Positions 9,706-18,922 of a DNA stretch of 45,006 bases are shown here, one piece after another. The translations under genes and the position numbers were made by a program. Under the pieces are notes generated by a model that did not search any database, was not told the DNA's origin, and saw nothing but the letters and a program-made list of their open reading frames with translations. The stretch's first letter is position 1, and each line of letters begins with the position of its first letter. The DNA is from an uncultured Alphaproteobacteria bacterium. Its GTDB lineage: Bacteria; Pseudomonadota; Alphaproteobacteria; Micropepsales; Micropepsaceae. Location: positions 1 to 45,006 of the forward strand of contig CAIOFO010000114.1 in the NCBI GenBank assembly GCA_903857685.1. Direction: 5' to 3'.

Positions 9706-11190
9706 ATGCGCGGCGTTCTCAGCATTCCCCGCCTCGGCCGCGCCGCGCGCGCGGTGTGGGTGGGCGTCCGGGTGCGGCAGGGCCGCTTGCCGCCGGCAAG
9801 ACTGGCGCAGGTGCTGGAACACCAGGGTCCCGCCTATATCAAGCTGGGCCAGATGCTGGCGACCCGTCCCGATATTGTGGGCGAGGCTGTCGCCACGGCG
9901 CTGGAGCACCTTCAGGACCGCTTGCCGCCCTTTTCCGACGCCCAGGCCCGCGCCATGGTCGAGCAATCGCTTGGCAGGCCGCTGGCGGATTTATTCTCCG
10001 CCTTCGGGCCGCCGGTTGCCGCCGCTTCCATCGCCCAGGTGCACAAGGCGACCACGACCGAAGGCGCCGAGGCAGCGGTCAAGATATTGCGGCCCGGCAT
10101 CGAAGCCGAATTCGCCCGCGACCTGGAAGCGCTCGGCTTCTTTGCCCGGGCTGCGGAATTTTTTTCCGCCGAAGCCCGCCGCCTGCGCCTGACCGCGCTG
10201 GTTGAAACCCTGGCTGCCTCGATGGCGCTGGAACTGGACCTGCGCATGGAGGCTGCCGCGGCATCGGAGCTGTATGACCGCACCAGCGGCGATGCCGAAT
10301 TCCGGGTGCCGCATGTGGACTGGACGCGCACCTCCGCCCGCGTCCTGACCAGCGAGTGGATCGCGGGCACGCCGATCCGCGACGCGAATGCCTTGCGCGC
10401 GGCCGGCCATAATCCCGGGAAAATCGCCCTGACGCTGGTGCGCTCTTTCCTTACCCAGGCGCTGCGCGACGGCTTTTTCCATGCCGACATGCACCCCGGC
10501 AATCTCTTCGTGGACGCGCAGGGCCGCCTGGTGGCGGTGGATTTCGGCATCATGGGACGGCTGGATGCGCCGATGCGCCGTTTCATGGCGGGAACGCTGG
10601 CGGGGTTCCTGGCGCGCGACTACGCCAAGGTGGCTCAACTTCACTATGATGTCGCCTTCGTGCCGCAGCAGCATGATGTCGAAACTTTCGCCCAGGCGCT
10701 GCGCGCCATCGGCGAGCCGATCTTCGGCAAGAGCGCCCGCGATGTTTCGATGGCGCGCCTTCTGGGCCAATTGTTCGAAACCACCCGCCGTTTCGACATG
10801 CAGGCCCAGCCGCAATTGGTGCTGCTGCAAAAGACCATGGTGGTGGTGGAAGGCGTGGCGCGCGGCCTGGATCCCGATTTCGATATCTGGGAAGCGGCGC
10901 GACCGGTGGCCGAGCGCTGGGTGGCGGAAAATCTGGGACCGGAAGCGCATCTGGCGCGCGCCGCCGAAGGCTTTACCGCGCTGGGCAAGCTGGCCCAGGA
11001 CCTGCCGCAACTGGTCAGGAATGCCGAAGAATTGTCCCAGATGGTGGCGGAAGGCGGCGTGCGCCTGCACCCCGATACCGCCCGGCAGATCGCCCGCGAA
11101 CAGGACCGCCGCAATCGTCCGCTGTTTATAGCCCTGATCGCGCTGCTGGCGTTGATTGCCGGCGCGCTGCTGTGGCGGCTTTACGCCTGA
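9706..11190 (+). CDS. ubiB: Ubiquinone biosynthesis regulatory ATPase UbiB
   Basis: UbiB is a membrane-associated atypical kinase-like protein with ATPase activity needed for ubiquinone synthesis. The 494-residue product shows the family KxGQ motif (YIKLGQ, about 45-49), the Ala-rich nucleotide loop AAASIAQVH (about 105-113) in place of a P-loop, FFHADMHPGNL, and the metal-binding VDFGIMGRL. A C-terminal hydrophobic segment (LFIALIALLALIAGALL) is a likely membrane anchor. I chose the ATG at 9706; a TTG directly before it at 9703 is also possible. It forms an operon with ubiE and meets the MATE gene tail to tail, three bases apart. Confidence 0.95.
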   Translation: MRGVLSIPRLGRAARAVWVGVRVRQGRLPPARLAQVLEHQGPAYIKLGQMLATRPDIVGEAVATALEHLQDRLPPFSDAQARAMVEQSLGRPLADLFSAFGPPVAAASIAQVHKATTTEGAEAAVKILRPGIEAEFARDLEALGFFARAAEFFSAEARRLRLTALVETLAASMALELDLRMEAAAASELYDRTSGDAEFRVPHVDWTRTSARVLTSEWIAGTPIRDANALRAAGHNPGKIALTLVRSFLTQALRDGFFHADMHPGNLFVDAQGRLVAVDFGIMGRLDAPMRRFMAGTLAGFLARDYAKVAQLHYDVAFVPQQHDVETFAQALRAIGEPIFGKSARDVSMARLLGQLFETTRRFDMQAQPQLVLLQKTMVVVEGVARGLDPDFDIWEAARPVAERWVAENLGPEAHLARAAEGFTALGKLAQDLPQLVRNAEELSQMVAEGGVRLHPDTARQIAREQDRRNRPLFIALIALLALIAGALLWRLYA

Positions 11191-11193
11191 CGC

Positions 11194-12591
11194 TCAATTG
11201 TGACGCCGCGACAGGATGAAAAACCGCGCGCTGAGCAGGATCGAAGCCACCAGAAGGCCGAAGGCCAGCCCCAGCCAGATGCCCAGGCCCTTCAATCCCA
11301 GTCCGAAACCCAGGAACACGCACATCGGCGCTCCCGCCAGCCAGTAAGAGGCGCCCGCCAGCCACATCGGCCAGCGCGCGTCCTTCAATCCGCGCAGGCT
11401 CATCGCCGCCGTCACCTGCACCCCGTCCATCAGCTGGAACGCGGCCGCGACATGCAGGAACGTCACCGCCAGCGCCAGCACCTGCGCATTGTCCGCCGTG
11501 TCGGGCAGCCACAGGCTGGCGATGGCGCGGGGATACAGCAGCAAGAGCAGCGCCGTGGCGCACATGAAGGTCATCGCCATGGCGATGGCGGTGAAGCCGG
11601 CGCGCCGGGCCGCCTTGGCGTCGCCCGCTCCCGCCGCCATCCCCACCCGCACCGTGGCGGCCAGCCCGATGCCCAGCGGCACCATGAAGGTGAGCGAGGG
11701 AATGGTGATGGCGATCTGGTGCGCGGCGATCGAGGCGGTGCCGAAGGCGCCCATCGCCAAGGTCGCGCCATTGAACATCGCCACCTCGAACAGCATGGTC
11801 ACGCCCATCGGCAGGCCGAGCCGCAGGAGTTCCGCCAGCGTCTTCCAGTCCGGCCGCAGCAGCCGGTGCAGGATGCGATAGTCGCGCAATTTCGGTGCCA
11901 GCAGGCTGAATCCCAGCATCGCCACAAAGGTGAAAAAGTTGGAACTGGCGCTGGCAAGCCCGGCGCCGAACAGTCCCATTGGGGCCAGGCCGAAATGGCC
12001 GAAGATCAGGGCATAATCGCCCAGCGCATTGAACAGCACCGCCAGCCCAAGCACGATCAGCGGCGGCACGGCCAGCGACAGGGCGGTGGAAAAGCTCCGC
12101 AGCACCTGGAACGCCAGGGCGAAGGGCAGACACCAGCCCAGGCTGGACATATAGAGGGCCGCATCCGCCGCCAGTTTTGGATCCTCGCCGAACAGCAGCA
12201 GCAGGTCGCGGGTGAAAAACAGCAGCACCGCGAAAAACGGCATGGACAGCGCCACCGACCACAGCCCCATGCGCACCGCGGCGCGGACATCGCGATGATC
12301 GCGCGCCTGGGCGCTGTCGGCATATTCGCCCTGGATATGGGCGATTACCGGCGACACCGCCATCGGCAGGCCGCAGCCCATCAGCCAGGCCATGAAGAAG
12401 ATGGTGTTGCCCAGCGCGGCCGCAGCCAGGGCATCCTTGCTGAAATGCCCCAGCATGGCGGTGTCGGTGGCCAGGATGACCATCTGGGCGATCTGGGTGG
12501 CCGCCAGCGGCACCGACAGGCGCAGGAGCTCGCGGGCTTCCAGCAGCCATGCGGCGCGGTCGGAAATTGCGGTGGGCGATGGCCTGTCCAT
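11194..12591 (-). CDS. MATE family multidrug/toxin efflux transporter (NorM-like)
   Basis: An integral membrane antiporter of the MATE family that exports cationic compounds using Na+ or H+. The 465-residue product matches the usual length and has about twelve hydrophobic segments. It begins with the typical ELLRLSVPLAATQIAQM and ATDTAMLGHFS. A second-half copy of this pattern, LLRLGLPMGVTMLFEVAMF, fits the internal duplication of the family. The ATG at 12591 was chosen; a TTG at 12627 would add twelve residues with no support. The gene diverges from the glycerophosphodiesterase gene and converges on ubiB. Substrates cannot be predicted. Confidence 0.92.
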   Translation of the reverse strand: MDRPSPTAISDRAAWLLEARELLRLSVPLAATQIAQMVILATDTAMLGHFSKDALAAAALGNTIFFMAWLMGCGLPMAVSPVIAHIQGEYADSAQARDHRDVRAAVRMGLWSVALSMPFFAVLLFFTRDLLLLFGEDPKLAADAALYMSSLGWCLPFALAFQVLRSFSTALSLAVPPLIVLGLAVLFNALGDYALIFGHFGLAPMGLFGAGLASASSNFFTFVAMLGFSLLAPKLRDYRILHRLLRPDWKTLAELLRLGLPMGVTMLFEVAMFNGATLAMGAFGTASIAAHQIAITIPSLTFMVPLGIGLAATVRVGMAAGAGDAKAARRAGFTAIAMAMTFMCATALLLLLYPRAIASLWLPDTADNAQVLALAVTFLHVAAAFQLMDGVQVTAAMSLRGLKDARWPMWLAGASYWLAGAPMCVFLGFGLGLKGLGIWLGLAFGLLVASILLSARFFILSRRHN

Positions 12592-12673
12592 GCGCGCCGC
12601 GTTACGCCCGCATGGCCCCCCGGTCAATCGCGCCTGCTGGTATTCCGGCCCCGACTCCCGTTAATTTCGCACG

Positions 12674-13477
12674 GTGGGGAAATCGCTCAATATCGCCCAT
12701 CGCGGCGGCGCGGCTCTGAGGCCGGAAAACACGCTGACGGCTTTTTCCGCCGCCATTGCGCGCGGCTATGACGGCGCCGAACTCGATGTCCAGCTTTCCG
12801 CCGATGGCGTGGTGGTGGTGCATCACGATTACCGCCTCAATCCGGCCATCACGCGCCATGCCGGCGGCTGGCTGACCAGCCCGACCCCCGCGATCAAGGA
12901 TTTGAGCTATGCGGCGCTGCAGGCCTTCGATGTCGGGCGCGCCGATCCCGATAGCGAATATGCCCGCGCCCATCCCAAACTGGCCGCCGCGGAAGGCGAG
13001 CGCATTCCCACCCTGGAAGCCGTCGTGGCGCGGGCGCGCGAGGCGCGCTCGCCTTTTTTCCTGTTTGTGGAATTGAAAAGCTCGGACGATCCGGATTCCG
13101 GCGATCCCATATCCCTGGCCGATGAAACGCTGGCGGTGATGGAATCCTATCTCGATCGCACCATCTTTGTCGGCTTCGACTGGCGCGGCCTTACGCACAT
13201 CAAGCAGATGGCGCCCCGCGCGCATTGCTGGTTTACCACCGACAGGCTGGAGGGAGACCTGCGGCCCATTCTCGGCAATATCGCCGACAACAAGGCCAAT
13301 GGCTGGTTCCCCGATTATCGCAATGCCACGCCGGAAGATGTCGCCTATGCCCGCGAACTCGGCCTCAAGGTCGGCGCCTGGACTGTCAACCAGCCGGCCG
13401 ACATGAAAAGACTGATCGCGCTGGGCCTGAACGCGATCTGCACCGACCGCCCCGATCTTCTACAATCCCTCGAATAG
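12674..13477 (+). CDS. Glycerophosphodiester phosphodiesterase
   Basis: Cytoplasmic-type GDPD that hydrolyses glycerophosphodiesters to glycerol 3-phosphate and an alcohol. The 267-residue product has the full family pattern: [14 protein letters not shown] near the start, [20 protein letters not shown], the metal-site FVELKS, and a C-terminal [12 protein letters not shown] with [11 protein letters not shown]. It starts with GTG at 12674, only two codons before the conserved core. No signal peptide is visible. Its 3' end overlaps the cysK 3' end by 18 bases, tail to tail. It may feed glycerol 3-phosphate to PlsY and GlpD, both encoded in this window. Confidence 0.93.
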   Translation: MGKSLNIAHRGGAALRPENTLTAFSAAIARGYDGAELDVQLSADGVVVVHHDYRLNPAITRHAGGWLTSPTPAIKDLSYAALQAFDVGRADPDSEYARAHPKLAAAEGERIPTLEAVVARAREARSPFFLFVELKSSDDPDSGDPISLADETLAVMESYLDRTIFVGFDWRGLTHIKQMAPRAHCWFTTDRLEGDLRPILGNIADNKANGWFPDYRNATPEDVAYARELGLKVGAWTVNQPADMKRLIALGLNAICTDRPDLLQSLE

Positions 13478-14419
13478 GGCCGTGGAAAGATAGCGTTCCG
13501 CGAATGAAGGAATGATCGCGACGATGGTCTTGCCGGCATTTTCCGGCCGCGATCCCACTTCCAGCGCCGCCGCGATCGCCGCGCCCGAGGAAATCCCCAT
13601 CGGGATGCCTTCCAGCTTGGCGGCCCACCGCGCCGTTTCCAGCGCCGTCTCGTTGGAGATTGTGATGACTTCGTCAATCACCTTGCGGTCCAGGATGGTG
13701 GGAACGAACCCCGCGCCGATGCCCTGGATCTTGTGCGGCCCGGCCTGGCCGCCCGACAGCACCGGACTGTCCTCCGGCTCCAGCGCGATCATTTTCACCG
13801 ATGGCTTGCGGGCTTTCAACACCTGGCCGACGCCGGTGATGGTGCCGCCGGTTCCCACGCCGGAAATCACGATATCCACCTTGCCCTCGGTATCGTTCCA
13901 GATTTCCTCCGCCGTGGTGCGGCGATGCACGTCCGGATTGGCGGGATTTTCGAATTGCTGCGGGATCACCGCACCCGGAAGCAGCGCCACCAGCTCATGG
14001 GCGCGGGCGATGGCGCCTTTCATGCCCAGCGCCGCCGGCGTCAGCTCCAGCTCCGCCCCCAGGATCAGCAGCATCTTGCGCCGTTCGATGGACATGGAAT
14101 CCGGCATTACCAGGATCAGGCGATAGCCTTTCGACGCGGCGACAAAGGCCAGGGCGATGCCGGTATTGCCGCTGGTGGGCTCCACCAGAGTGCTTTTGCC
14201 CGGCGTGATGATGCCCTGTTTCTCCAGGGCCTCGACCATCGCCACGCCGATGCGGTCCTTGACCGATGACAGCGGATTGAAGAATTCCAGCTTGAGCAGG
14301 ATGTCGGCCTTGACGCCGGCTTCCTGGGGCATGCGTTTCATCCGCACCAGCGGCGTGTCGCCGATGGTTTCTGTGATGCAGTCATACACGCGGCCCCGGC
14401 CGGGCTTCTTGTCTGTCAT
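13460..14419 (-). CDS. cysK: Cysteine synthase A (O-acetylserine sulfhydrylase)
   Basis: PLP enzyme that makes cysteine from O-acetylserine and sulfide. The 319-residue product has the PLP lysine in [13 protein letters not shown] (Lys54), the substrate loop PTSGNTG (about 81-87), the phosphate-binding [10 protein letters not shown] (about 187-196) and GISSGAA. The ATG at 14419 has a clear ribosome binding site (GAGGA). A TTG at 14431 that overlaps the rrf2 stop has none. It is the last gene of the coaBC-dut-rrf2-cysK operon. Pairing with an Rrf2-type regulator recalls the CymR/CysK pairing of Bacillus, which is an analogy only. Confidence 0.94.
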   Translation of the reverse strand: MTDKKPGRGRVYDCITETIGDTPLVRMKRMPQEAGVKADILLKLEFFNPLSSVKDRIGVAMVEALEKQGIITPGKSTLVEPTSGNTGIALAFVAASKGYRLILVMPDSMSIERRKMLLILGAELELTPAALGMKGAIARAHELVALLPGAVIPQQFENPANPDVHRRTTAEEIWNDTEGKVDIVISGVGTGGTITGVGQVLKARKPSVKMIALEPEDSPVLSGGQAGPHKIQGIGAGFVPTILDRKVIDEVITISNETALETARWAAKLEGIPMGISSGAAIAAALEVGSRPENAGKTIVAIIPSFAERYLSTALFEGL

Positions 14420-14427
14420 GGCGTTCC

Positions 14428-14883
14428 TCAAATGGTGAAATCGGCGCTGGCGTTCTTGTCGGCGTCAACCCCCTGGTTGCGGGCGCGCTGGCAAAGATCC
14501 TCGATGGTGACGGAATCCAGCCGCGCCATCACGTCATCCTGCAAGGTCTGGATCAGCGGCGCCACGATGCGCTGGCCCAGGTCGGAGCGGGGGCGGATTT
14601 TTTCCTCTTCGGCATCCTCGATGCTTTCGGCGACCCGGACCACATCGCCCACCGAAATGCGGCGGCGCTCGCGCGCGAGGCGATAGCCGCCGCGCGGCCC
14701 GCGCACGCCCTTGAGCACCCCGGCCCGCACCAGCTGCTGCATCACCTGTTCCAGATAACGCTGCGGCACACCTTGCCGCGCCGTGATTTCCTTGGCCTGC
14801 ACCGGCTCGGGCCGCGCATTGAAGGCGATGTCGATCACCGCCTCCAGCGCCAGCAAGGTCTTGCGGGACAGGCGCAGCATCAT
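14428..14883 (-). CDS. Rrf2 family transcriptional regulator
   Basis: A 151-residue winged-helix regulator of the Rrf2 family. It shows the N-terminal [19 protein letters not shown], the recognition region [19 protein letters not shown] and the wing [15 protein letters not shown]. IscR-type members bind a [2Fe-2S] cluster through three Cys in the middle; here the only Cys is in EDLCQRA near the C-terminus, so an iron-sulfur sensor is unlikely. The start overlaps the dut stop as ATGA. Being just upstream of cysK, it probably controls sulfur or cysteine genes; this is inference from context and from the cysteine-free CymR branch. Confidence 0.88.
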   Translation of the reverse strand: MMLRLSRKTLLALEAVIDIAFNARPEPVQAKEITARQGVPQRYLEQVMQQLVRAGVLKGVRGPRGGYRLARERRRISVGDVVRVAESIEDAEEEKIRPRSDLGQRIVAPLIQTLQDDVMARLDSVTIEDLCQRARNQGVDADKNASADFTI

Positions 14884-15329
14884 GATTTCACCATGCCGGT
14901 CGAGCCGAAGCCGCCCGCGCCGCGCGCGCTACCGGACAGCGTTTCGCTTTCCACCAGCTCGGCCTGTTCGTGGCGGGCAATCACCATCTGGGCGATCTTG
15001 GTGCCGCGCGCGATTCGGAACGGCTTGTCGCCATGGTTGATCAGGATCGCCTTGATCTCGCCGCGATAGTCGCTGTCGATGGTGCCCGGCGCGTTGAGAC
15101 AGGTGATGCCGTGATTGAGCGCCAGGCCGGAGCGCGGCCGGATTTGCGCCTCGACGCCGGGCGGCAATTCGATTGCGATGCCGCAGGGCACCGCCATGCG
15201 CGCGCCGGGCAGAAGCTCGATCTCCGTCTCCACCGCCGCCAGCAGGTCGAGTCCCGCCGACCCCGTGGTGGCGTAGAAGGGCAGCGCCAGGTCCTGCGCA
15301 TGCGCCAGTTTCTTGATCCCGACTTTCAT
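14880..15329 (-). CDS. dut: dUTP diphosphatase
   Basis: Trimeric dUTPase that hydrolyses dUTP to dUMP, keeping uracil out of DNA and feeding thymidylate synthesis. The 149-residue product carries all five family motifs in order: [38 protein letters not shown] and the C-terminal [10 protein letters not shown]. The start overlaps the coaBC stop and the stop overlaps the rrf2 start, both as ATGA. This is tight coupling in the coaBC-dut pair that is usual in alphaproteobacteria. Confidence 0.97.
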   Translation of the reverse strand: MKVGIKKLAHAQDLALPFYATTGSAGLDLLAAVETEIELLPGARMAVPCGIAIELPPGVEAQIRPRSGLALNHGITCLNAPGTIDSDYRGEIKAILINHGDKPFRIARGTKIAQMVIARHEQAELVESETLSGSARGAGGFGSTGMVKS

Positions 15330-16549
15330 GCCGCGCCCTTGATCTCGGCGGCAATGCGCGCGGCCAGCCGCGTTCCGACGTCGCGCTTGCTCATCTCGGG
15401 CCAGTCTTCGCGCCCGGCGGCGCTGATCAGATGCACCCGGTTGCGTTCGCCGCCCATGACCGATTCACCATTCAGGTTGGCGGAAACATCATTGGCGATG
15501 ATCCAGTCTGCGCCCTTGCGCGCCCGTTTGGCGATGGCGTTTTCCACCACATCATCGGTCTCGGCGGCAAATCCGATCACCAGCCGCGGCCGCTTGGCGT
15601 GATGCGCCAGCGTCGCCAGGATGTCGGGATTCTCCACCAGTTTGATCAGCGGCACCACCCGGTCCGTGCTTTTCTTGATCTTGCTGTTGGCGGCGATGTC
15701 GGGCCGCCAGTCGGCCACCGCCGCGGCCATTACCAGTACATCGGCGGGCAGGCTGGCCTCGCAGGCCGCCAGCATTTCGCGGGCCGTGGTGACCCGCATC
15801 AGCTTGACCCCATCCGGCGGGGCGATGGAAACCGGACCCGATATCAACGTCGTCTCCGCGCCCGCCCGCACCAGCGCCTCGGCAATGGCATAGCCCTGCT
15901 TGCCGGAGGAATGATTGGCGAGAAAGCGCACCGGGTCCACCGGCTCGCGTGTCGGCCCGGCGGTGACCAGGGCGCGGACGCCCGCCAGCGGACTTGCAAG
16001 CGATTTGGCGCCGCCCAGCGCGGCCTCGATGGCGGCGACAATTTCCAGCGGCTCGGCCATGCGGCCGGGGCCGAACTCACCACAGGCCATTTCCCCGTCA
16101 TTGGGCCCGGCAAACAGCACGCCGTCCTTTTTCAATATCTCGAAGCTGCGCCGCACCGACGGGCTTTCCCACATGCGCACATTCATCGCGGGCACCATCA
16201 ATATCTTCTTGTCGGTGGCGAGCAGGGTGGTGGAGGCCAGGTCATTGGCCAGCCCGCCCGCCAGCTTGCCCATCAGGTCGGCCGTGGCCGGCGCCACCAC
16301 CACCAGGTCGGCGGCGCGCGACAATTCGATATGACCCATTTCGGATTCGTCCGTCAGGCTGAAAAGGTCCTGGAATACCTTCTGGCCGGTCAGCGCCGAC
16401 ACCGACAGCGGCGTGACGAATTCCGCCCCCGCCCGGGTCAGGATGGCGCCGCACGTCACGCCGAGCTCGGCCAGGCGGCGGATCAGTTCCAGGGATTTGT
16501 AGGCCGCGATGCCGCCGCCGATGATCAGAAGAACGCTCTTGCCATGCAT
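15326..16549 (-). CDS. coaBC: Bifunctional phosphopantothenoylcysteine decarboxylase/phosphopantothenate-cysteine ligase
   Basis: Two-domain enzyme of coenzyme A synthesis. The flavin-dependent CoaC half shows [15 protein letters not shown], catalytic His73 in [17 protein letters not shown] at about 120-127 and [13 protein letters not shown] with Cys156. The CoaB half shows [30 protein letters not shown] and AAAVADWRP. The 407-residue form from the ATG at 16549 matches the family; an in-frame upstream extension lacks conserved sequence. It is the first gene of the coaBC-dut-rrf2-cysK operon. Its promoter should lie between 16550 and the small plus-strand gene. Confidence 0.96.
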   Translation of the reverse strand: MHGKSVLLIIGGGIAAYKSLELIRRLAELGVTCGAILTRAGAEFVTPLSVSALTGQKVFQDLFSLTDESEMGHIELSRAADLVVVAPATADLMGKLAGGLANDLASTTLLATDKKILMVPAMNVRMWESPSVRRSFEILKKDGVLFAGPNDGEMACGEFGPGRMAEPLEIVAAIEAALGGAKSLASPLAGVRALVTAGPTREPVDPVRFLANHSSGKQGYAIAEALVRAGAETTLISGPVSIAPPDGVKLMRVTTAREMLAACEASLPADVLVMAAAVADWRPDIAANSKIKKSTDRVVPLIKLVENPDILATLAHHAKRPRLVIGFAAETDDVVENAIAKRARKGADWIIANDVSANLNGESVMGGERNRVHLISAAGREDWPEMSKRDVGTRLAARIAAEIKGAA

Positions 16550-16723
16550 GACTGTGAATTTCCAAAAAATACGGCGCCGGGCGCGGGAAATATAGCAAAC
16601 CACGCGGGCGAAGTGTAGTTCCGCGCAAGCCTCTGAAAAAGCGAGGAAAAACCACCAGACCGAGGGTTAATCCTTCGCTAATCTTGTCATGCTCAAATGG
16701 TCCTGGCGAAAAAGGCGTGGCCC

Positions 16724-16951
16724 ATGGCGGCGACCAGGACCCATCTGACGACCGGCGACATGTATCGCCTGGCGGCGGATTTTGCCGAAGAGCATGGCGA
16801 CAACGCCAGCGACTATGCCTACCGCGCCGTGATCTGTTTTGAAGCCGAAGGCGAGGGCGACCGGGCCTATTTCTGGTTCCTTCTGCTGGTGATGCTGGGC
16901 GATATCGCCAGCAAACGCATCCAGCCTGGTGCGGCGATCACGATTCACTAG
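16724..16951 (+). CDS. Small protein of unknown function
   Basis: I do not recognise a named family. The product is 75 residues from the ATG at 16724, or 84 from the ATG at 16697. It is acidic and probably mostly helical, with an aromatic-rich central part (DYAYRAVICFEAEGEG, then DRAYFWFLLLVMLGD). It has no signal peptide, no Cys pair and no clear transmembrane helix, although YFWFLLLVML is quite hydrophobic. Codon use resembles its neighbours, which supports a real gene. It stands alone between coaBC and the esterase gene, 85 bases upstream of the latter on the same strand. Confidence 0.6.
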   Translation: MAATRTHLTTGDMYRLAADFAEEHGDNASDYAYRAVICFEAEGEGDRAYFWFLLLVMLGDIASKRIQPGAAITIH

Positions 16952-17036
16952 CCGAAACAAGCGCGATTTCCTGCAACTTCGCATGTCCGGCGCGTGCCCA
17001 AATGCGTTAGCGTAGGGCCGCACCCAAAGGACTCTC

Positions 17037-17981
17037 ATGCCCCTCGATCCGCAGGTGAAAGCCTTTCTCGATCAGGCGTCGGCGATGCCGCGCCCGAAAA
17101 TGTGGGACATGCCGCTCTCCATGAGCCGACAGGGCTTCTCGCAGATGATGCAGATGATGGGGCCGCACGATGTGCCGGTGGGCAAGATCCAGAACATCAC
17201 CATTCCCGGTCCGGCGGGTGACATTCGCGCCCGCGTTTACGCCCCCATCGCGGCGGGCGGCGAGTCGCTGCCGGCCATGGTGTTTTTCCATGGCGGCGGT
17301 TTTGTGGTGGGCGATCTCGACACCCATGACGGGCTTTGCCGCCTGATCGCCCATGAGGGCGGCTTTATCGTGGTGGCGGTGGATTATCGCCTGGCGCCGG
17401 AAAACAAATGGCCGGCGCCGCTCGACGATGCCATCGCCGCCACCCGATGGATATCCGAGAATGCCTCTTCCTACGGGATCGATGCCGGCCGCATCGCCAT
17501 CGGCGGCGATTCCGCAGGCGGCCATCTGGCCGCCTGCGTCACCCAAGCGGTGAAGGCGCAAGGCGGGCTGAAGCTGGCCTTCCAGCTGCTGCTGTTCCCC
17601 GGCACCGAATTCACCACCGACACCGGCTCAATGAACCGGTATGCCGTGGGTTATCTGATGGAAAAACAGACCATCGAATGGTTCTACAGCCAGGTGTTGC
17701 CCGCCGATGCCGACCGGTTGTCGCCCAGGGTCTCGCCGCTGCTGGCACGCGATTTTTCCGGCCTGCCGCCCGCCTATATCATGCTGGGCGGTTACGACCC
17801 CTTGCACGATGAAGGCCTGGCCTATGCCGAGAAACTGAAAGCGGCAGGCGTCAAGACCACCGTCGCCGATTACACCGACATGGTGCATTGCTTCATCTAT
17901 CTGCAAAGCGTGCTGCCCCAGGCGCATGAGGCGATGGCCAGGGCCGCCGAGGCCGTGGCCGAGGCGCTGGACCAGGCCTGA
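17037..17981 (+). CDS. Alpha/beta hydrolase, hormone-sensitive-lipase (family IV) type esterase
   Basis: A 314-residue carboxylester hydrolase. The oxyanion-hole motif is FFHGGGFVVGD (about 84-93) and the nucleophile elbow is GGDSAGGH with Ser159. The acid is probably Asp254 in GGYDPLHDEG and the base His284 in DMVHCF. The N-terminal cap region MPRPKMWDMPLSMSRQ is usual for this family. There is no signal peptide, so the enzyme should be cytoplasmic and act on short-chain esters. The gene is monocistronic and meets the lipid kinase gene tail to tail, five bases apart. The natural substrate is unknown. Confidence 0.92.
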   Translation: MPLDPQVKAFLDQASAMPRPKMWDMPLSMSRQGFSQMMQMMGPHDVPVGKIQNITIPGPAGDIRARVYAPIAAGGESLPAMVFFHGGGFVVGDLDTHDGLCRLIAHEGGFIVVAVDYRLAPENKWPAPLDDAIAATRWISENASSYGIDAGRIAIGGDSAGGHLAACVTQAVKAQGGLKLAFQLLLFPGTEFTTDTGSMNRYAVGYLMEKQTIEWFYSQVLPADADRLSPRVSPLLARDFSGLPPAYIMLGGYDPLHDEGLAYAEKLKAAGVKTTVADYTDMVHCFIYLQSVLPQAHEAMARAAEAVAEALDQA

Positions 17982-17986
17982 TTTTT

Positions 17987-18922
17987 TCAGCAGCGCAAGT
18001 TGATTGCCGACGGCAATATCTCAAATGTCGCGGGCAGCAGGCCGGCGCTTTCTCCGTCCGTCTCCACCGTCACCGCGCCATGCGTGTCCACGGTCGGGGC
18101 CGCCATCAGGCGGGAGGCGCGCACCAGCCGCACGCCCGGCTCGGACAGATGCGCGCCGGAGCGGACCTTTTTCAGCGCCCGCAGGATATGCCGCCGCGGC
18201 GTGCCGCCCATCACCACGATGTCGAACAGGCCGTCGCCCGGCTCAGCCTGGGGCGCGATGCGCAGGCCGCCGCCGAACCAGCGGCCATTGGCCACCGCGA
18301 CATTGGCGATGCCGGCGATCTCGTCATAGCCGGCATTGGTAATCAGCCGCACCCGCTGCGGCCGCCAGCCGATCAGCGCCGCCAGCGCATGGAAGGCGCG
18401 GGCGAATCCGCCGCCGAACAGTCTGGCAATGCGGGCACGATTGATGCGCGCCACCAGCTGCCCGGAAAATCCGAAGGATGCGACATTGACGAAATAGCGG
18501 CTGACGGGCTCGCCCTTGGGCGAAAGACACGCCACCCGCCCCACATCCAGGCGGCGGATGCGCGATTGTTTCAGGCGCGCAATGGCCGCCTCATAGCCGC
18601 TGCCGATGCCGAAGGTGCGGCGGAAATCGCCGCCGCTGCCGGACGAGACAAATCCGAACACCGCATCGGGCGACACCGCCGCGCCATTCTCGAAAAAGCC
18701 GTTGATGGCCTCGTTGATGGTGCCGTCGCCGCCCACCGTGATAATGTCCAGATGACCCTCCTTCAGCGCCGCCCGCACCAGCTTTGCGGCTTCGCCGCGG
18801 GCGTGGCTTTCGCTGACCGTCATCAGGGGAAACAGCAATTCCAGACCGGCGCGGATCTTGGGCCAGTCGTGCCCGGTGCCGCCATTGCCGGATGTCGGAT
18901 TCACCACCACGAATGCCGTCAT
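17987..18922 (-). CDS. Diacylglycerol/lipid kinase family protein (YegS/BmrU-like)
   Basis: A 311-residue lipid kinase-like protein. It starts with the typical VVVNPTSGNGG, has the nucleotide motif TVGGDGTINEA with GGDGT at about 64-68, and later GGGLRIAPQAEPGDGLFDIVV and VETDGESAG. The usual second motif (GTGND) reads SSGSGGDF here, a departure that may affect activity. The start overlaps the glpD stop as ATGA, so the two are translated together. This links glycerol 3-phosphate oxidation with lipid phosphorylation. The exact lipid acceptor cannot be told. Confidence 0.88.
   Translation of the reverse strand: MTAFVVVNPTSGNGGTGHDWPKIRAGLELLFPLMTVSESHARGEAAKLVRAALKEGHLDIITVGGDGTINEAINGFFENGAAVSPDAVFGFVSSGSGGDFRRTFGIGSGYEAAIARLKQSRIRRLDVGRVACLSPKGEPVSRYFVNVASFGFSGQLVARINRARIARLFGGGFARAFHALAALIGWRPQRVRLITNAGYDEIAGIANVAVANGRWFGGGLRIAPQAEPGDGLFDIVVMGGTPRRHILRALKKVRSGAHLSEPGVRLVRASRLMAAPTVDTHGAVTVETDGESAGLLPATFEILPSAINLRC

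Noticed and set aside
14420-14431. TTG start for cysK overlapping the rrf2 stop
   Set aside because: The ATG at 14419 has a good Shine-Dalgarno sequence and the TTG has none.
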